From an uncultured Verrucomicrobiota bacterium (lineage in GTDB: Bacteria > Verrucomicrobiota > Verrucomicrobiia > Limisphaerales > UBA1100), in the NCBI GenBank assembly GCA_902551155.1, contig CACDBG010000004.1, forward strand, positions 1 to 62,134: a stretch of DNA of 62,134 nucleotides. Reading direction: 5' to 3'. Below, in pieces: positions 9,679 through 17,946 of this stretch (position 1 is the first letter of the stretch; every line of letters begins with the position of its first letter). The notes below the pieces were generated by a model. It was not told the origin of the DNA. It did no database searches and saw only the letters and a program-made list of their open reading frames with translations. Both the position numbers and the translations under genes were made by a program.

Positions 9679-10434
9679 ATGGCTCATTTGATTAAACAGT
9701 TACTAGACCCGGTCGGGCTAGTTTGGGTTTTGCTAATCATCAATTGCTCGATACACATATACAAACGTCAAAACCGATGGGCCGTTGTCCACGGCTGTAT
9801 GATTGTATTTTTATTTGTGGCCGGCGGAACACCTCTTCCCCAGTGGCTACTTAAAAACTTAGAGTCTCCTTACTACGAAACATCATATGATCCAGACAAA
9901 AAATATGACGCTATAGTAGTGCTAGGGGGATATGCATCTAGGGAGAATGAAGGTATTACCGGAATTAATGCAGGAGGAGCTTTTGACAGAATTCTAACCG
10001 GAATTGAACTTGCTCAAAAAGAAAGTGGAGAGCACTTGCTTATCGGCATTGGCAATTCTTCTGACAGTGAAATAAAAGAATGGATCGAGCGCTGGGGCTT
10101 GGTTGATATCCCGCTTGAAAATTTGCGTGCCTGCAGCAATACATATGAAGAATCACAAGCGGTAAAGAAACTGGCGGATGAAAATGGCTGGGAGAAAGTA
10201 TTACTCGTTACATCTGCATACCATATGCCGAGAGCTGAAGCAGTTTTTATTTCCAGCGGCATAGATGTTGCACCTATTGCATGTGACTTTAAAAGTATAC
10301 AGCCCGCGCCGATATATTTTATACCTGACAGTGCGAATTTGGAGAATATGCAGACCTTTCTTAGTGAAAAAATAGGCTGGGTATATTACCGATTAAAAGG
10401 CTGGATACAACTTGATGCTTTGCCTAGGAAATGA
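9679..10434 (+). CDS. YdcF/ElyC/SanA family (DUF218) membrane protein
   Basis: A 251-residue protein with one or two N-terminal hydrophobic segments followed by a DUF218 domain: YDAIVVLGGYAS near residue 75 and VTSAYHMPRAEAVF near 175, the family's two conserved blocks. Relatives (ElyC, SanA) affect cell-envelope precursor use, but no reaction is proven. The start has AAAGGA a few bases upstream. It lies convergent with the glycosyltransferase at 10560. Its position beside the glycan locus fits an envelope role, by inference only. Confidence 0.85.
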   Translation: MAHLIKQLLDPVGLVWVLLIINCSIHIYKRQNRWAVVHGCMIVFLFVAGGTPLPQWLLKNLESPYYETSYDPDKKYDAIVVLGGYASRENEGITGINAGGAFDRILTGIELAQKESGEHLLIGIGNSSDSEIKEWIERWGLVDIPLENLRACSNTYEESQAVKKLADENGWEKVLLVTSAYHMPRAEAVFISSGIDVAPIACDFKSIQPAPIYFIPDSANLENMQTFLSEKIGWVYYRLKGWIQLDALPRK

Positions 10435-10479
10435 AAAACGCAGGCACATCCTCAAGGCGAAAAGTCTATTAAAACTACG

Positions 10480-10497
10480 GGCGCTAATAGGAGCGCC
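10480..10497. terminator. Possible bidirectional hairpin between convergent genes
   Basis: GGCGCT-AATAGG-AGCGCC makes a 6-bp GC-rich stem with a 6-base loop between the YdcF-like gene and the end of the long minus-strand locus. Only a short T run (GTAGTTTT) follows on the minus strand, so it may be a weak terminator for that locus. Confidence 0.4.
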
Positions 10498-10559
10498 AAT
10501 TATCTCCCCCTAAGTTTCTATGGTTTGACTTCAAAATATTGGTCAAGCTTTCAAAAAAA

Positions 10560-11300
10560 TCATGGAAGGCGGCCCAAATTCGAAGCCCAAAATCTAATTA
10601 AACTAGCTATATGCCATCTCAAATAGCGATAGCTTTTGCTGCTATCACGCCGCGCATTGTGAACTGCTCTAGTCGAGGTGACAGCGCCCAAACCCAAGCC
10701 CATCCTACGGGTGCGTGCGCATAAATCGACATCCTCACAATACATAAAATACCGTTCATCAAAACCAGATAGCGCCACATAGTGTTCTCTTTTGATTAGC
10801 AGGAACATCCCCGCAATCCAGTGCGGCTCAATCTTTTCCTCGTTGGAATCGCAAGGCCACCGCCCATTGACCAGTCCGGCTTTTCTTAGGATCATTCCCC
10901 AAGGTGTAGGGAAAACTCGACAATTGTCCTCAATGTCTCCTTCGGGATTGAAAATCAGTGGGGAAGAAATAACCCATCTAAATTTTTCCATTGCAGCAAT
11001 AAGAGCATCATAGGGATTATCTATAAATCGGATATCAGGGTTTAAAACACAAAAATATGGAGTGTCGCAATGCATGAAAGCTGCATTATGATTTGCCCCA
11101 AATCCTTTAGGCGCCGGATTACGTAACACTGTAGTTCTTGAACCAAGGGACTCCGATAGAGGGATTTCTTCTTCTGGGAGATTATAAGTTAGAATCACCC
11201 TTGCTTTAATACAAAATTTGTCCAAATCCTCTAGCAACTGCCTAGCAATAAGCGCTTGGCCATGGCTGATAATTGAAATCGTAACAACAGAATCCTTCAT
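10560..11300 (-). CDS. Glycosyltransferase family 2 (rhamnosyltransferase-like)
   Basis: A 246-residue GT-A protein of the WbbL type. The N-terminus VVTISIISHGQ begins the nucleotide-sugar-binding fold, LNPDIRF supplies the DXD-like element near residue 90, and the acceptor region has YFMYCEDVDLCARTRRMG near 190. It would add one sugar, possibly rhamnose since dTDP-rhamnose genes are in the locus, to the lipid-linked glycan at the membrane. It is the last gene of the long minus-strand block and starts two bases after the methyltransferase stop. The C-terminus is short compared with many relatives, but no frameshift is seen. Confidence 0.85.
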   Translation of the reverse strand: MKDSVVTISIISHGQALIARQLLEDLDKFCIKARVILTYNLPEEEIPLSESLGSRTTVLRNPAPKGFGANHNAAFMHCDTPYFCVLNPDIRFIDNPYDALIAAMEKFRWVISSPLIFNPEGDIEDNCRVFPTPWGMILRKAGLVNGRWPCDSNEEKIEPHWIAGMFLLIKREHYVALSGFDERYFMYCEDVDLCARTRRMGLGLGAVTSTRAVHNARRDSSKSYRYLRWHIASLIRFWASNLGRLP

Positions 11301-11302
11301 TC

Positions 11303-11866
11303 TTATTTTATTTCAAAGACTCCAAACGTGCAATATTGACGTAAGTATTTGTCGAACCAACGAAATTTGAATGGAGAATAAAAGAACTCAACAGGTCTGT
11401 ACTCTGCAGAGATAAAACACCGGACTAGTTTCTCTTTATCATAAAATATTTTATGATCCGGATCACTCGCATAGCCTCGGAGCCCTGGCACCCCAACCAC
11501 CAGCTTGCCATGACTTCGTAGTACCCGCCGAACCTCGGCAAGGATCGCCGCGGGAGATGATATATGCTCTAGAACATTGTCCATCAAAATACTGTCAAAT
11601 GAGTTATCCTCAAATGGAAGCAAATCGGGCTGCATAACATGAGCCTTCATTCCCTGTGATTTCAACCAATCAATGGTAAGTGGATTAACATCGACCCCTG
11701 TCATCTCAGGCCGATAACGCAGCATATCGCCTATCCCGCAACCAATGTCTAGTGTATCCCCTTGCAGATATGACGATATTTTTGGATAGAGCCACCACCG
11801 GCGATATATAAGCCCCAGTTTACTCCTCTTCTTCAGATATTCGAAATACTCTTGATGGTCGGCCAC
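11303..11866 (-). CDS. Class I SAM-dependent methyltransferase
   Basis: A 187-residue methyltransferase with motif I DIGCGIGDML near residue 40, an acidic motif II (MTGVDVNP), and DSILMDNVLEHI for motif IV, typical of Methyltransf_11. In this setting it probably methylates a sugar or an end group of the glycan; the substrate cannot be read from sequence. It is packed between two glycosyltransferase genes, four bases after one and two before the other, so translation is probably coupled. Confidence 0.85.
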   Translation of the reverse strand: MADHQEYFEYLKKRSKLGLIYRRWWLYPKISSYLQGDTLDIGCGIGDMLRYRPEMTGVDVNPLTIDWLKSQGMKAHVMQPDLLPFEDNSFDSILMDNVLEHISSPAAILAEVRRVLRSHGKLVVGVPGLRGYASDPDHKIFYDKEKLVRCFISAEYRPVEFFYSPFKFRWFDKYLRQYCTFGVFEIK

Positions 11867-11870
11867 AATA

Positions 11871-12932
11871 TTATTTTTCGAGAATTTTGAGAAAATTTGC
11901 TGTCTGGCTGCATTGCCTAAAACAATTTGGAAGAAGATTTTGATCTATAGCTGTATTTATCTGTGACGCTTTCAACATGGCTTGAGGCAAATCACTATCT
12001 TCATCGAATAAAACACCCGTCTCACTATCTTTAATCAAATCTCTATTTCCATCAACATTTCTGAGAACACAGGGAGTCCCAAGGTAAAGTGCTTCCATCG
12101 CCGCACGAGAAACCCCTTCCGACATGGACGGCAGCACAAAAGCATTGGCTGCCCGAATTATGGGATACGGTTTATCCACATGTCCGTGTAGATGAACGTT
12201 ATTCTGTAAGTCAATATCATCAACCAAACCTTTTATGTGAGACTCAAGCGGTCCTTCACCTAACATATCCAGTTCTACCTCATGACCTTGTTGCCGCAAT
12301 TGTTCAACCGCCTTGATCAACAACTCTGGTCGCTTGCGGGCAGTTAAAGACCCCACAAAAACAAATCTGACCGACTCCTTTGCTTTAGGTTGTTCCCGAA
12401 ACTTTTCCAGCACCTTCTCATCCACAAAATTTCCGACTATTACAGGAGAACGCCCCAAGAACTTTGAGATTTGGTTAGCCATTTCAGTCGTCATGGCAGT
12501 CACCACATGAAAACGGCGGAGCATGATTAAATGAAAATACGCCAATAATCGTCCCTTAAATCCATAGTCCATCTGATAGTTGACAGGCAGATTCCCTCGA
12601 ACACTACTGCATATTATAGCAAAATCACGGCAAAACAAATTTACGACATCGGAAGAAAAGCCTATTGAAACGGACACTAATTCATCGGCCGCCCCGGATT
12701 GGTTCAAAAGTTCGCGAAATTTCAGGATTTTCTTTACGAACCCAGAAGCTATTTCCCATAGTTGAATCACTTCAACCCGTTCATCAATATACGCCGCAGC
12801 ACCGTTTCCCGGCTTCAGTGAGACGAGAAAAACCCTTCGGGTCTCAATCAGTTGGTTGGCTAGCGCAATAGCTCCTTTGACTGGGCCCGTCGGAATAAAC
12901 GATGGCACAATGATAAAAAATGTGCGTTTCAT
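11871..12932 (-). CDS. Glycosyltransferase family 4 (GT-B)
   Basis: A 353-residue GT-B enzyme. The N-terminal motif FFIIVPSFIPTGPVKGA is followed by the donor-binding half with FVFVGSLTARKRPELLIKAV near residue 190 and the family's EX7E region, ANAFVLPSMSEGVSRAAMEAL, near 265-285. It is likely retaining. The ATG at 12932 overlaps the TGA of the broken glycosyltransferase remnant (12929-13163), whose preserved N-terminus closely resembles this one. The two may therefore be tandem paralogues. Confidence 0.88.
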   Translation of the reverse strand: MKRTFFIIVPSFIPTGPVKGAIALANQLIETRRVFLVSLKPGNGAAAYIDERVEVIQLWEIASGFVKKILKFRELLNQSGAADELVSVSIGFSSDVVNLFCRDFAIICSSVRGNLPVNYQMDYGFKGRLLAYFHLIMLRRFHVVTAMTTEMANQISKFLGRSPVIVGNFVDEKVLEKFREQPKAKESVRFVFVGSLTARKRPELLIKAVEQLRQQGHEVELDMLGEGPLESHIKGLVDDIDLQNNVHLHGHVDKPYPIIRAANAFVLPSMSEGVSRAAMEALYLGTPCVLRNVDGNRDLIKDSETGVLFDEDSDLPQAMLKASQINTAIDQNLLPNCFRQCSQTANFLKILEK

Positions 12933-13163
12933 TGGAACTCAGCAATAATACATTCTGCTCGCTTATCCCAATTGTAGAGATCGCTGTAATCACTATAAGC
13001 CTTTTCGCCGATGCTATAGGCTAGGCTCTTGTTAGACATAATCCATTCCAATGCAGCACACCATTTAAAGGATCCTCAGGAGTAACTAGCAAGAGTAATA
13101 CCCCCCTCGGACAGGCACTCCTGGATGAAGTGAGGGCGCAATAATGAATATGTCGCGCATCAT
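12929..13163 (-). pseudogene. Remnant of a glycosyltransferase with its middle deleted
   Basis: The ATG at 13163 overlaps the TGA of the upstream glycosyltransferase and starts RDIFIIAPSLHPGVPVRGG, very like the N-terminus of the next gene (FFIIVPSFIPTGPVKGA). After a G6 run the reading changes. In other frames come GVLLLVTPEDPL and then KWCAALEWIMSNKSLAYSI, ending YNWDKRAECIIAEFQ before a TGA overlapping the next ATG. That tail is a typical GT-B C-terminus. So both ends survive with correct gene spacing, while about 300 central codons are gone, and at least one further frame change (near CCTTTAAATGG) is needed. The track ORF 13021-13245 reads part of this in the wrong frame. Confidence 0.68.
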
Positions 13164-14314
13164 AATTCTTTGGCCGCATCCAGCAAGCACCGTGCACGAT
13201 GACTCCATGTGTGGTGGGTACTATAATCATGATGAGCACATGCACTCAGCGAATTAGCAAAATCCTTATCTGTGAGCAGTCTATCCAGTGCCTTATTCCA
13301 AGCAGTTACGTTGTTTGGCGACACAAGCAACGCGTTTACGCCATCAATTAAAATCTCGCGTAAGACAGGCAAATTCGATGAAATAATTGGAACTCCGCTT
13401 GCCATATATTCAAACATTTTCATGGGAGACATCCAACGTGCAGTATCATGACCGGCCACTCCTATAGAAACATTTTCTTGGTATGGCATAAGTAAAACAT
13501 CGACCGAGCGCATCGCTTGTTGCGCCACTTGGTGTGGCACGTGACCAATGTAAATCAAATTCGTTAATCGATTAGATTTCTTTTTAATCAGTACATCATC
13601 CTCATTTCCCCCAAATAAGAGAAATAAAACATGAGGATGGGCCTTGGCCATTTCTTCAATCACCTCTACCCCACGCCCAGGATAAAGATGGCCGAAATAA
13701 CCACAAATGCTCTCCCAATGACCTTCTATTCCCGGCAAAGTTTCGATCAACTGATCACGCCGTGCTGATCTGGGGATAGGCTCAATTCCATCAGGTGCTG
13801 CGTCGTGAAGCACCAAAGTGCGGGCAGGGCCAATCCCGTGGTGCTGTTCAAGATAATACTTTAATTTATTTGACACAACAATGGTGGTAACCCAAGGACA
13901 TAACATTGTTCCCCTCTGTAGTAATTTACGAAAACCAATTTCTAATTGATGCGTTTCAAACAGGACAGGCCGCCTCATCACGAATCCGATCAGAAATGAA
14001 GCGTAGAGATTTCTGGAAATAAGTGCATCAGGCCATTTTCTCCGCATTAAATCCCAAAGGGCATGCACTGCAATCCGCAGGTTGGTGGCGAGTTGGAATC
14101 TACTGTAAAAAGATACAATCCGTGCCTTACGCAAATCTACACCATAAGCCGTAAGAATGGTATCGGGAAGATCCTCATCCTTTGGGATTGCACGCCTTGC
14201 AAAAAGCACAACATCAGACCCTTTATTAATTAAAGCAGCACATTGCATGACAACATGTACCGAATTGGCAGCTCGCGAGGGCACTGTGGATGGTGAAATA
14301 TAGACTAACTTCAT
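13160..14314 (-). CDS. Glycosyltransferase family 4 (GT-B)
   Basis: A 384-residue GT-B enzyme. The N-terminus KLVYISPSTVPSRAANSVHV is the acceptor half; the donor half has ICGYFGHLYPGRGVEVIEEM near residue 205 and MSPMKMFEYMASGVPIISSN, the EX7E region, near 310. It would transfer a sugar in lipid-linked repeat assembly. Its stop overlaps the ATG of the broken glycosyltransferase (12929-13163). It is separated from the formyltransferase by 162 bases that may contain a promoter. Confidence 0.88.
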   Translation of the reverse strand: MKLVYISPSTVPSRAANSVHVVMQCAALINKGSDVVLFARRAIPKDEDLPDTILTAYGVDLRKARIVSFYSRFQLATNLRIAVHALWDLMRRKWPDALISRNLYASFLIGFVMRRPVLFETHQLEIGFRKLLQRGTMLCPWVTTIVVSNKLKYYLEQHHGIGPARTLVLHDAAPDGIEPIPRSARRDQLIETLPGIEGHWESICGYFGHLYPGRGVEVIEEMAKAHPHVLFLLFGGNEDDVLIKKKSNRLTNLIYIGHVPHQVAQQAMRSVDVLLMPYQENVSIGVAGHDTARWMSPMKMFEYMASGVPIISSNLPVLREILIDGVNALLVSPNNVTAWNKALDRLLTDKDFANSLSACAHHDYSTHHTWSHRARCLLDAAKEL

Positions 14315-14428
14315 TCTTGCTTCTCTGGCATCTGCTCAGCAATGGAAAACAATGCACACCTCATCCAGCTAGCTAGTCCCAATTTCACTTTTCACGCATT
14401 TTGAAGAGCCCTTTTGCAGCCGAAAAGG

Positions 14429-14434
14429 ATTATA
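14429..14434 (-). promoter_or_regulatory. Possible -10 box for the downstream glycosyltransferase group
   Basis: On the minus strand TATAAT lies in the 162-base gap upstream of the gene starting at 14314; a weak -35 (TAGAGT) is 18 bases before it. A small CCTTTT/AAAAGG hairpin lies just downstream. Weak evidence for an internal transcription start in the long locus. Confidence 0.25.
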
Positions 14435-14476
14435 GTTTATAGCATATAGGCAACTCTAGCAGTCTGTTGGGTTTAT

Positions 14477-15259
14477 CTATTGCAAGTGATTTACAATCTC
14501 TTCCATAACTTCCTTTGCCATTACGCCTCGATTTTGATCTTTAGCGACACTAGGCTCTTGGTTTTCAATTTCTCCACGGAGGCACAATCGGATTGCCTCC
14601 GCATAAGATGCATATTTTAATTTCTTCAATGCCGCCAAATGGAAATCCAATGATATAATCCGCTGGCTTCGCAAAGGGAAAAATTTTATTACCTTACCCG
14701 TATCGATGCCCTTATCAACTAGATAAGCTGAAACGCCCGCAACTTGGCCGTCCTTTAAGGCCCATATGGATGCATCCAATCCCCGGTATTCTGGAAGTTT
14801 AGCGGGATGTATATTGATTATACCACGTTTGAATTTGGCAATCACTTCTGAGGAAAGAAGCCCCTCGGAGGAATACATTACTGTAATATTATTAAAACAA
14901 TTCTGAGCGTTTGATTCCCAATTATTATTTAGGTATATAACTTTATACCTATTGCAAATACTATCTAGGAAGCCTAATAAGTATATAATAATTTGTTTTA
15001 CACCCAATAAACTCAGTGCTCTGGCTATGATAAAGCGTATCCGCTGAGGAAATTTTATTGCACTTCCCAAAAGTTCTTGGCGTATTTGGATTTGCTTTAA
15101 ACGCTTTGGGTGCAGCTCGGATCTGGGTGCTACTAAAACAAATTGTACATGGAATTCGTTTCTTTTAAGAGAGGAAATAAAAGATAGTAATCCTAAATCA
15201 ATTTGTTGGCATATGACAGTGACTTTCGTTGAGCAACTATTTTGATCCAGCTTAGCCAT
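14477..15259 (-). CDS. Formyltransferase-family enzyme, probably sugar N-formyltransferase
   Basis: A 260-residue protein with the formyl transferase core: IINIHPAKLPEYRGLDASIW near residues 145-165 and VDKGIDTGKVI near 185-195. The catalytic Asn, His (NIH) and Asp (IDTG) are all present. The histidine often seen in the GVTxH segment is replaced (GVSAYLVD). A tRNA formyltransferase would be longer with a C-terminal domain, so in this locus a sugar N-formyltransferase using formyl-tetrahydrofolate on an amino sugar is the best reading. A DegT-type aminotransferase nearby (16789) could make such an amino sugar. The GMC oxidoreductase lies 10 bases upstream. Confidence 0.75.
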   Translation of the reverse strand: MAKLDQNSCSTKVTVICQQIDLGLLSFISSLKRNEFHVQFVLVAPRSELHPKRLKQIQIRQELLGSAIKFPQRIRFIIARALSLLGVKQIIIYLLGFLDSICNRYKVIYLNNNWESNAQNCFNNITVMYSSEGLLSSEVIAKFKRGIINIHPAKLPEYRGLDASIWALKDGQVAGVSAYLVDKGIDTGKVIKFFPLRSQRIISLDFHLAALKKLKYASYAEAIRLCLRGEIENQEPSVAKDQNRGVMAKEVMEEIVNHLQ

Positions 15260-15269
15260 GAATTAATAT

Positions 15270-16784
15270 CTATTGAAACTTGTTCGGTGCAAACTTGTAT
15301 TTTTCATTTATATGATCGCCTAGCCTTAAGGACAATGCAGCAATTGTGTAGAAGGGATTAGCATACCCGTAACCAGGAAACACGGAAGGTCCCGATACAT
15401 ATAGATTCCTAATACCATGGACATTTAAGTTATTATCCACCACCGAGTCATCCGATGCTGGCCCAATCCTCGTGCCACCCATAAAATGGGAGTGTATCGC
15501 TGTAAACTCTCCTGATCCGGGTCGTTTATAAAGGAACTCGCCCAAATCATTTGCCCGCAATTGATCAGAGAATATGGAAAGGAATTTCTCGGCATTTTCC
15601 CAATCGTCTTCATTAAACCTCCAATCAATGGCAGCCAGAGGCAACCCGCTCTGCGACTTCCTGTCAGATAACTTAATTCTGTTCTCAAGGGAGGCTGATT
15701 GATCGAAATAGGCGCGAACTGCTAATGTCTTACCCGATCGCCCTGATGTACCTATGTTATCAATGACCTTGTAAACCGAAACACCAAGATTTGCCAAAGT
15801 TTCAACCAAGGCCCCCTTCCCTGAACGGGTAATCGGCAGAGAACCAAGTAGGTTTTTTATATAGTCAAATATCCTAGTTGCACGATGATTAAACGGCGAA
15901 TCAAATCTTAGGCAATGGTTCAGCAGTTGATTTTGTATTAAAGTTTTTTCTGATAAACCAAATTGAAGCCGGCTGGAATACGTTGAGTGCTTCCTCATGG
16001 CAAACAGGAAGTGATCCGATGCGAGCGGCTTATCGAGCCTGATTATTCCAACATTTCCCTTTGGATGCGTAGAAAAGTACCTGCCAATATTGTTATACAG
16101 ATTTGGAATGGAATCCCTAATGCCTCGTAAGCTGTGTAATAGAATACGAACATTCGTGAGAGTCCCTGCCGCGAGGATATACACTTTTGCTGATATAAAT
16201 ATATTTTGCTTCTGCGCTTGGTCATAAACCTCAATTTTTGTAATTGATGTGTTATCTGCTGAGAGCTGCAGACGTGTAGCGGAGCAATTCTTGAACAATT
16301 TTATATTTGCATTGTCTGCAACCAATACACTCGTGGAATACGGTGTATTTAATACAACCATTTTTCGTGGGTCCAAAATAGTGTGCTTTAGTACGTCAAA
16401 ATCACTCCATTCAGAACATTCATCACTTATTGATTGATTGATTCCAATATAGTGATCTACACGCTTGTACAACGATTCAAGCTCAGCTTGGTCGACAGGC
16501 CAATCTTTGGAATTAAATTCGCGGCGCCCAATCAGGTCAATGGAATCCATTTTTGCCAGACCGCCCGCCCACAAATTTGATGACCCTCCTATTTGCTGGG
16601 AAAATCCAAATTTAAGATCTCCGGCGATGTTGCCGCTAGATATATCAATCACATTCAGCGGGTTTGAATCAAGGTTATCATCACCTGCCTCAACCACAGC
16701 TACCCTCACCCCCTGAGAAGCGAGCTCATGAGATGCAAAGGCTCCTGCTGGCCCGCTACCTATAATGCAAACGTCAAAGTGAAT
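15270..16784 (-). CDS. GMC-family FAD oxidoreductase, non-canonical start
   Basis: The track starts at an internal GTG (16709), which cuts off the FAD-binding fold. In the same frame upstream lies FDVCIIGSGPAGAFASHEL, a proper dinucleotide-binding motif, so the gene begins near 16784. No ATG, GTG or TTG exists between the previous in-frame stop and this motif. ATT codons at 16784 and 16787 follow GAGG at a normal distance and are the likely start. GGSSNLWAGGLAKM and the C-terminal GGTRIGP ... YVSGPSVFPGYGYANPFYTI fit GMC_oxred_C, with about 504 residues. Such enzymes oxidise alcohols; here the substrate may be a sugar or glycan intermediate (inference). Confidence 0.8.
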   Translation of the reverse strand: MHFDVCIIGSGPAGAFASHELASQGVRVAVVEAGDDNLDSNPLNVIDISSGNIAGDLKFGFSQQIGGSSNLWAGGLAKMDSIDLIGRREFNSKDWPVDQAELESLYKRVDHYIGINQSISDECSEWSDFDVLKHTILDPRKMVVLNTPYSTSVLVADNANIKLFKNCSATRLQLSADNTSITKIEVYDQAQKQNIFISAKVYILAAGTLTNVRILLHSLRGIRDSIPNLYNNIGRYFSTHPKGNVGIIRLDKPLASDHFLFAMRKHSTYSSRLQFGLSEKTLIQNQLLNHCLRFDSPFNHRATRIFDYIKNLLGSLPITRSGKGALVETLANLGVSVYKVIDNIGTSGRSGKTLAVRAYFDQSASLENRIKLSDRKSQSGLPLAAIDWRFNEDDWENAEKFLSIFSDQLRANDLGEFLYKRPGSGEFTAIHSHFMGGTRIGPASDDSVVDNNLNVHGIRNLYVSGPSVFPGYGYANPFYTIAALSLRLGDHINEKYKFAPNKFQ

Positions 16785-16788
16785 AATA

Positions 16789-17946
16789 TTACCTCGGTGG
16801 TTCCTTTAATAATCCAATAAGATTAATCCATCTTAAAGGGTAAATAAATTGGTAAAATGGCACAAAGACTACCCTGTCAAATGCCAGCTGGGCTCGGGGC
16901 AATTTATCTTTTATTCTAAATATACTATCATCGTTACATTTCATTGAAAAATATTCAATGGAATCGGCATAGCTTCTTCTGAAACAGTTTACTTTGACCA
17001 ATTTCGCATTTGCCATAAATCCCTCAGCGGTTTTTCTATCCCTAAATATAATGGGAACGCCCTGGCAATAACCTCCGCGAATGGCACCCGATAAAACAGT
17101 GGGGATTAAAAAGGAATCCGTTGCTGTTGATAGTTCTTCGAGTTCCGTCACCCATTTCTCAAAAATCCGGTTCTTGTATGTTAAATATTTAAGATCAACG
17201 AGAGCTAAAGCAGCGCCTATTGGGTGAGCTCTCATCTTTTTCCCGAAGCCGAATGGTGGGATCGATTTATGATCTGTCAATTTTGATGCTGGAAATTTCT
17301 TGAAGCTTTCCTGGTGTCCATAGGCCGCCATCTTAAGGGCTATTTTCGGGCAGTTGGTAATGGCAAGGGCGCCTTCTCCGGCTGAAACTGCTTTTGCGCC
17401 TTGCAGGCTAAATATACCAATGTGCCCCCATGTTCCTACCATCCTCCCATTGATTTTCGCTCCATGGGCATGGGAGCAATCTTCTATTACGAGAACGTTA
17501 TTTTTATTAGCCCAATCCATAATGCTTTTCATGTCACAAGGGTTTCCATAGAAATGAACAACAATTAGGATGGAGGGTTTGGGGTTTAATTGGGAAAGAA
17601 TCGCGCAATCAAGATTCAAAGTTTGTTCCGAAATATCGATAAAAACGATTTTTGATGAGAAACTCACCGCCGAACAATAAGAACTTGGAATAACGAATCC
17701 CGAAGTGGCAACCAGTGATGTAGAATTGGCGTCTAGGGAAAACAAGGCCGCTTCAGTGGCGCTGGTAGCATTAGAGAACATCATGGCATGAGCTGAGCCG
17801 GTGTAACTCGAAAACCTGTCTTCCAGCTTACGGACAGGAGTGGGGTACGCTGTAACTTGGTTTTTCAGCACGGCCAAAACAACATGCACTATCTGAGACA
17901 CTCGCGTGATAACAGTGAATATTAAATAATATAAACTATTATACAT
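16789..17946 (-). CDS. DegT/DnrJ/EryC1/StrS-family aminotransferase
   Basis: PLP-dependent sugar aminotransferase of 385 residues. The sequence SNATSATEAALFSL begins the cofactor pocket near residue 58, VIEDCSHAHGAKINGRMVG carries the PLP-binding aspartate near 150, and the lysine of FSLQGAKAVSAGEGALAITN is the expected Schiff-base residue near 185. The first 30 residues are hydrophobic and unusual for this family. Its TAA lies against the non-canonical start of the GMC gene. It follows the beta-propeller gene with an 8-base overlap. It probably makes an amino sugar, possibly the substrate of the formyltransferase. Confidence 0.85.
   Translation of the reverse strand: MYNSLYYLIFTVITRVSQIVHVVLAVLKNQVTAYPTPVRKLEDRFSSYTGSAHAMMFSNATSATEAALFSLDANSTSLVATSGFVIPSSYCSAVSFSSKIVFIDISEQTLNLDCAILSQLNPKPSILIVVHFYGNPCDMKSIMDWANKNNVLVIEDCSHAHGAKINGRMVGTWGHIGIFSLQGAKAVSAGEGALAITNCPKIALKMAAYGHQESFKKFPASKLTDHKSIPPFGFGKKMRAHPIGAALALVDLKYLTYKNRIFEKWVTELEELSTATDSFLIPTVLSGAIRGGYCQGVPIIFRDRKTAEGFMANAKLVKVNCFRRSYADSIEYFSMKCNDDSIFRIKDKLPRAQLAFDRVVFVPFYQFIYPLRWINLIGLLKEPPR

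Noticed and set aside
13021-13245. 74-residue ORF as a separate gene
   Set aside because: It reads through the end of one glycosyltransferase and the wrong frame of the broken one.
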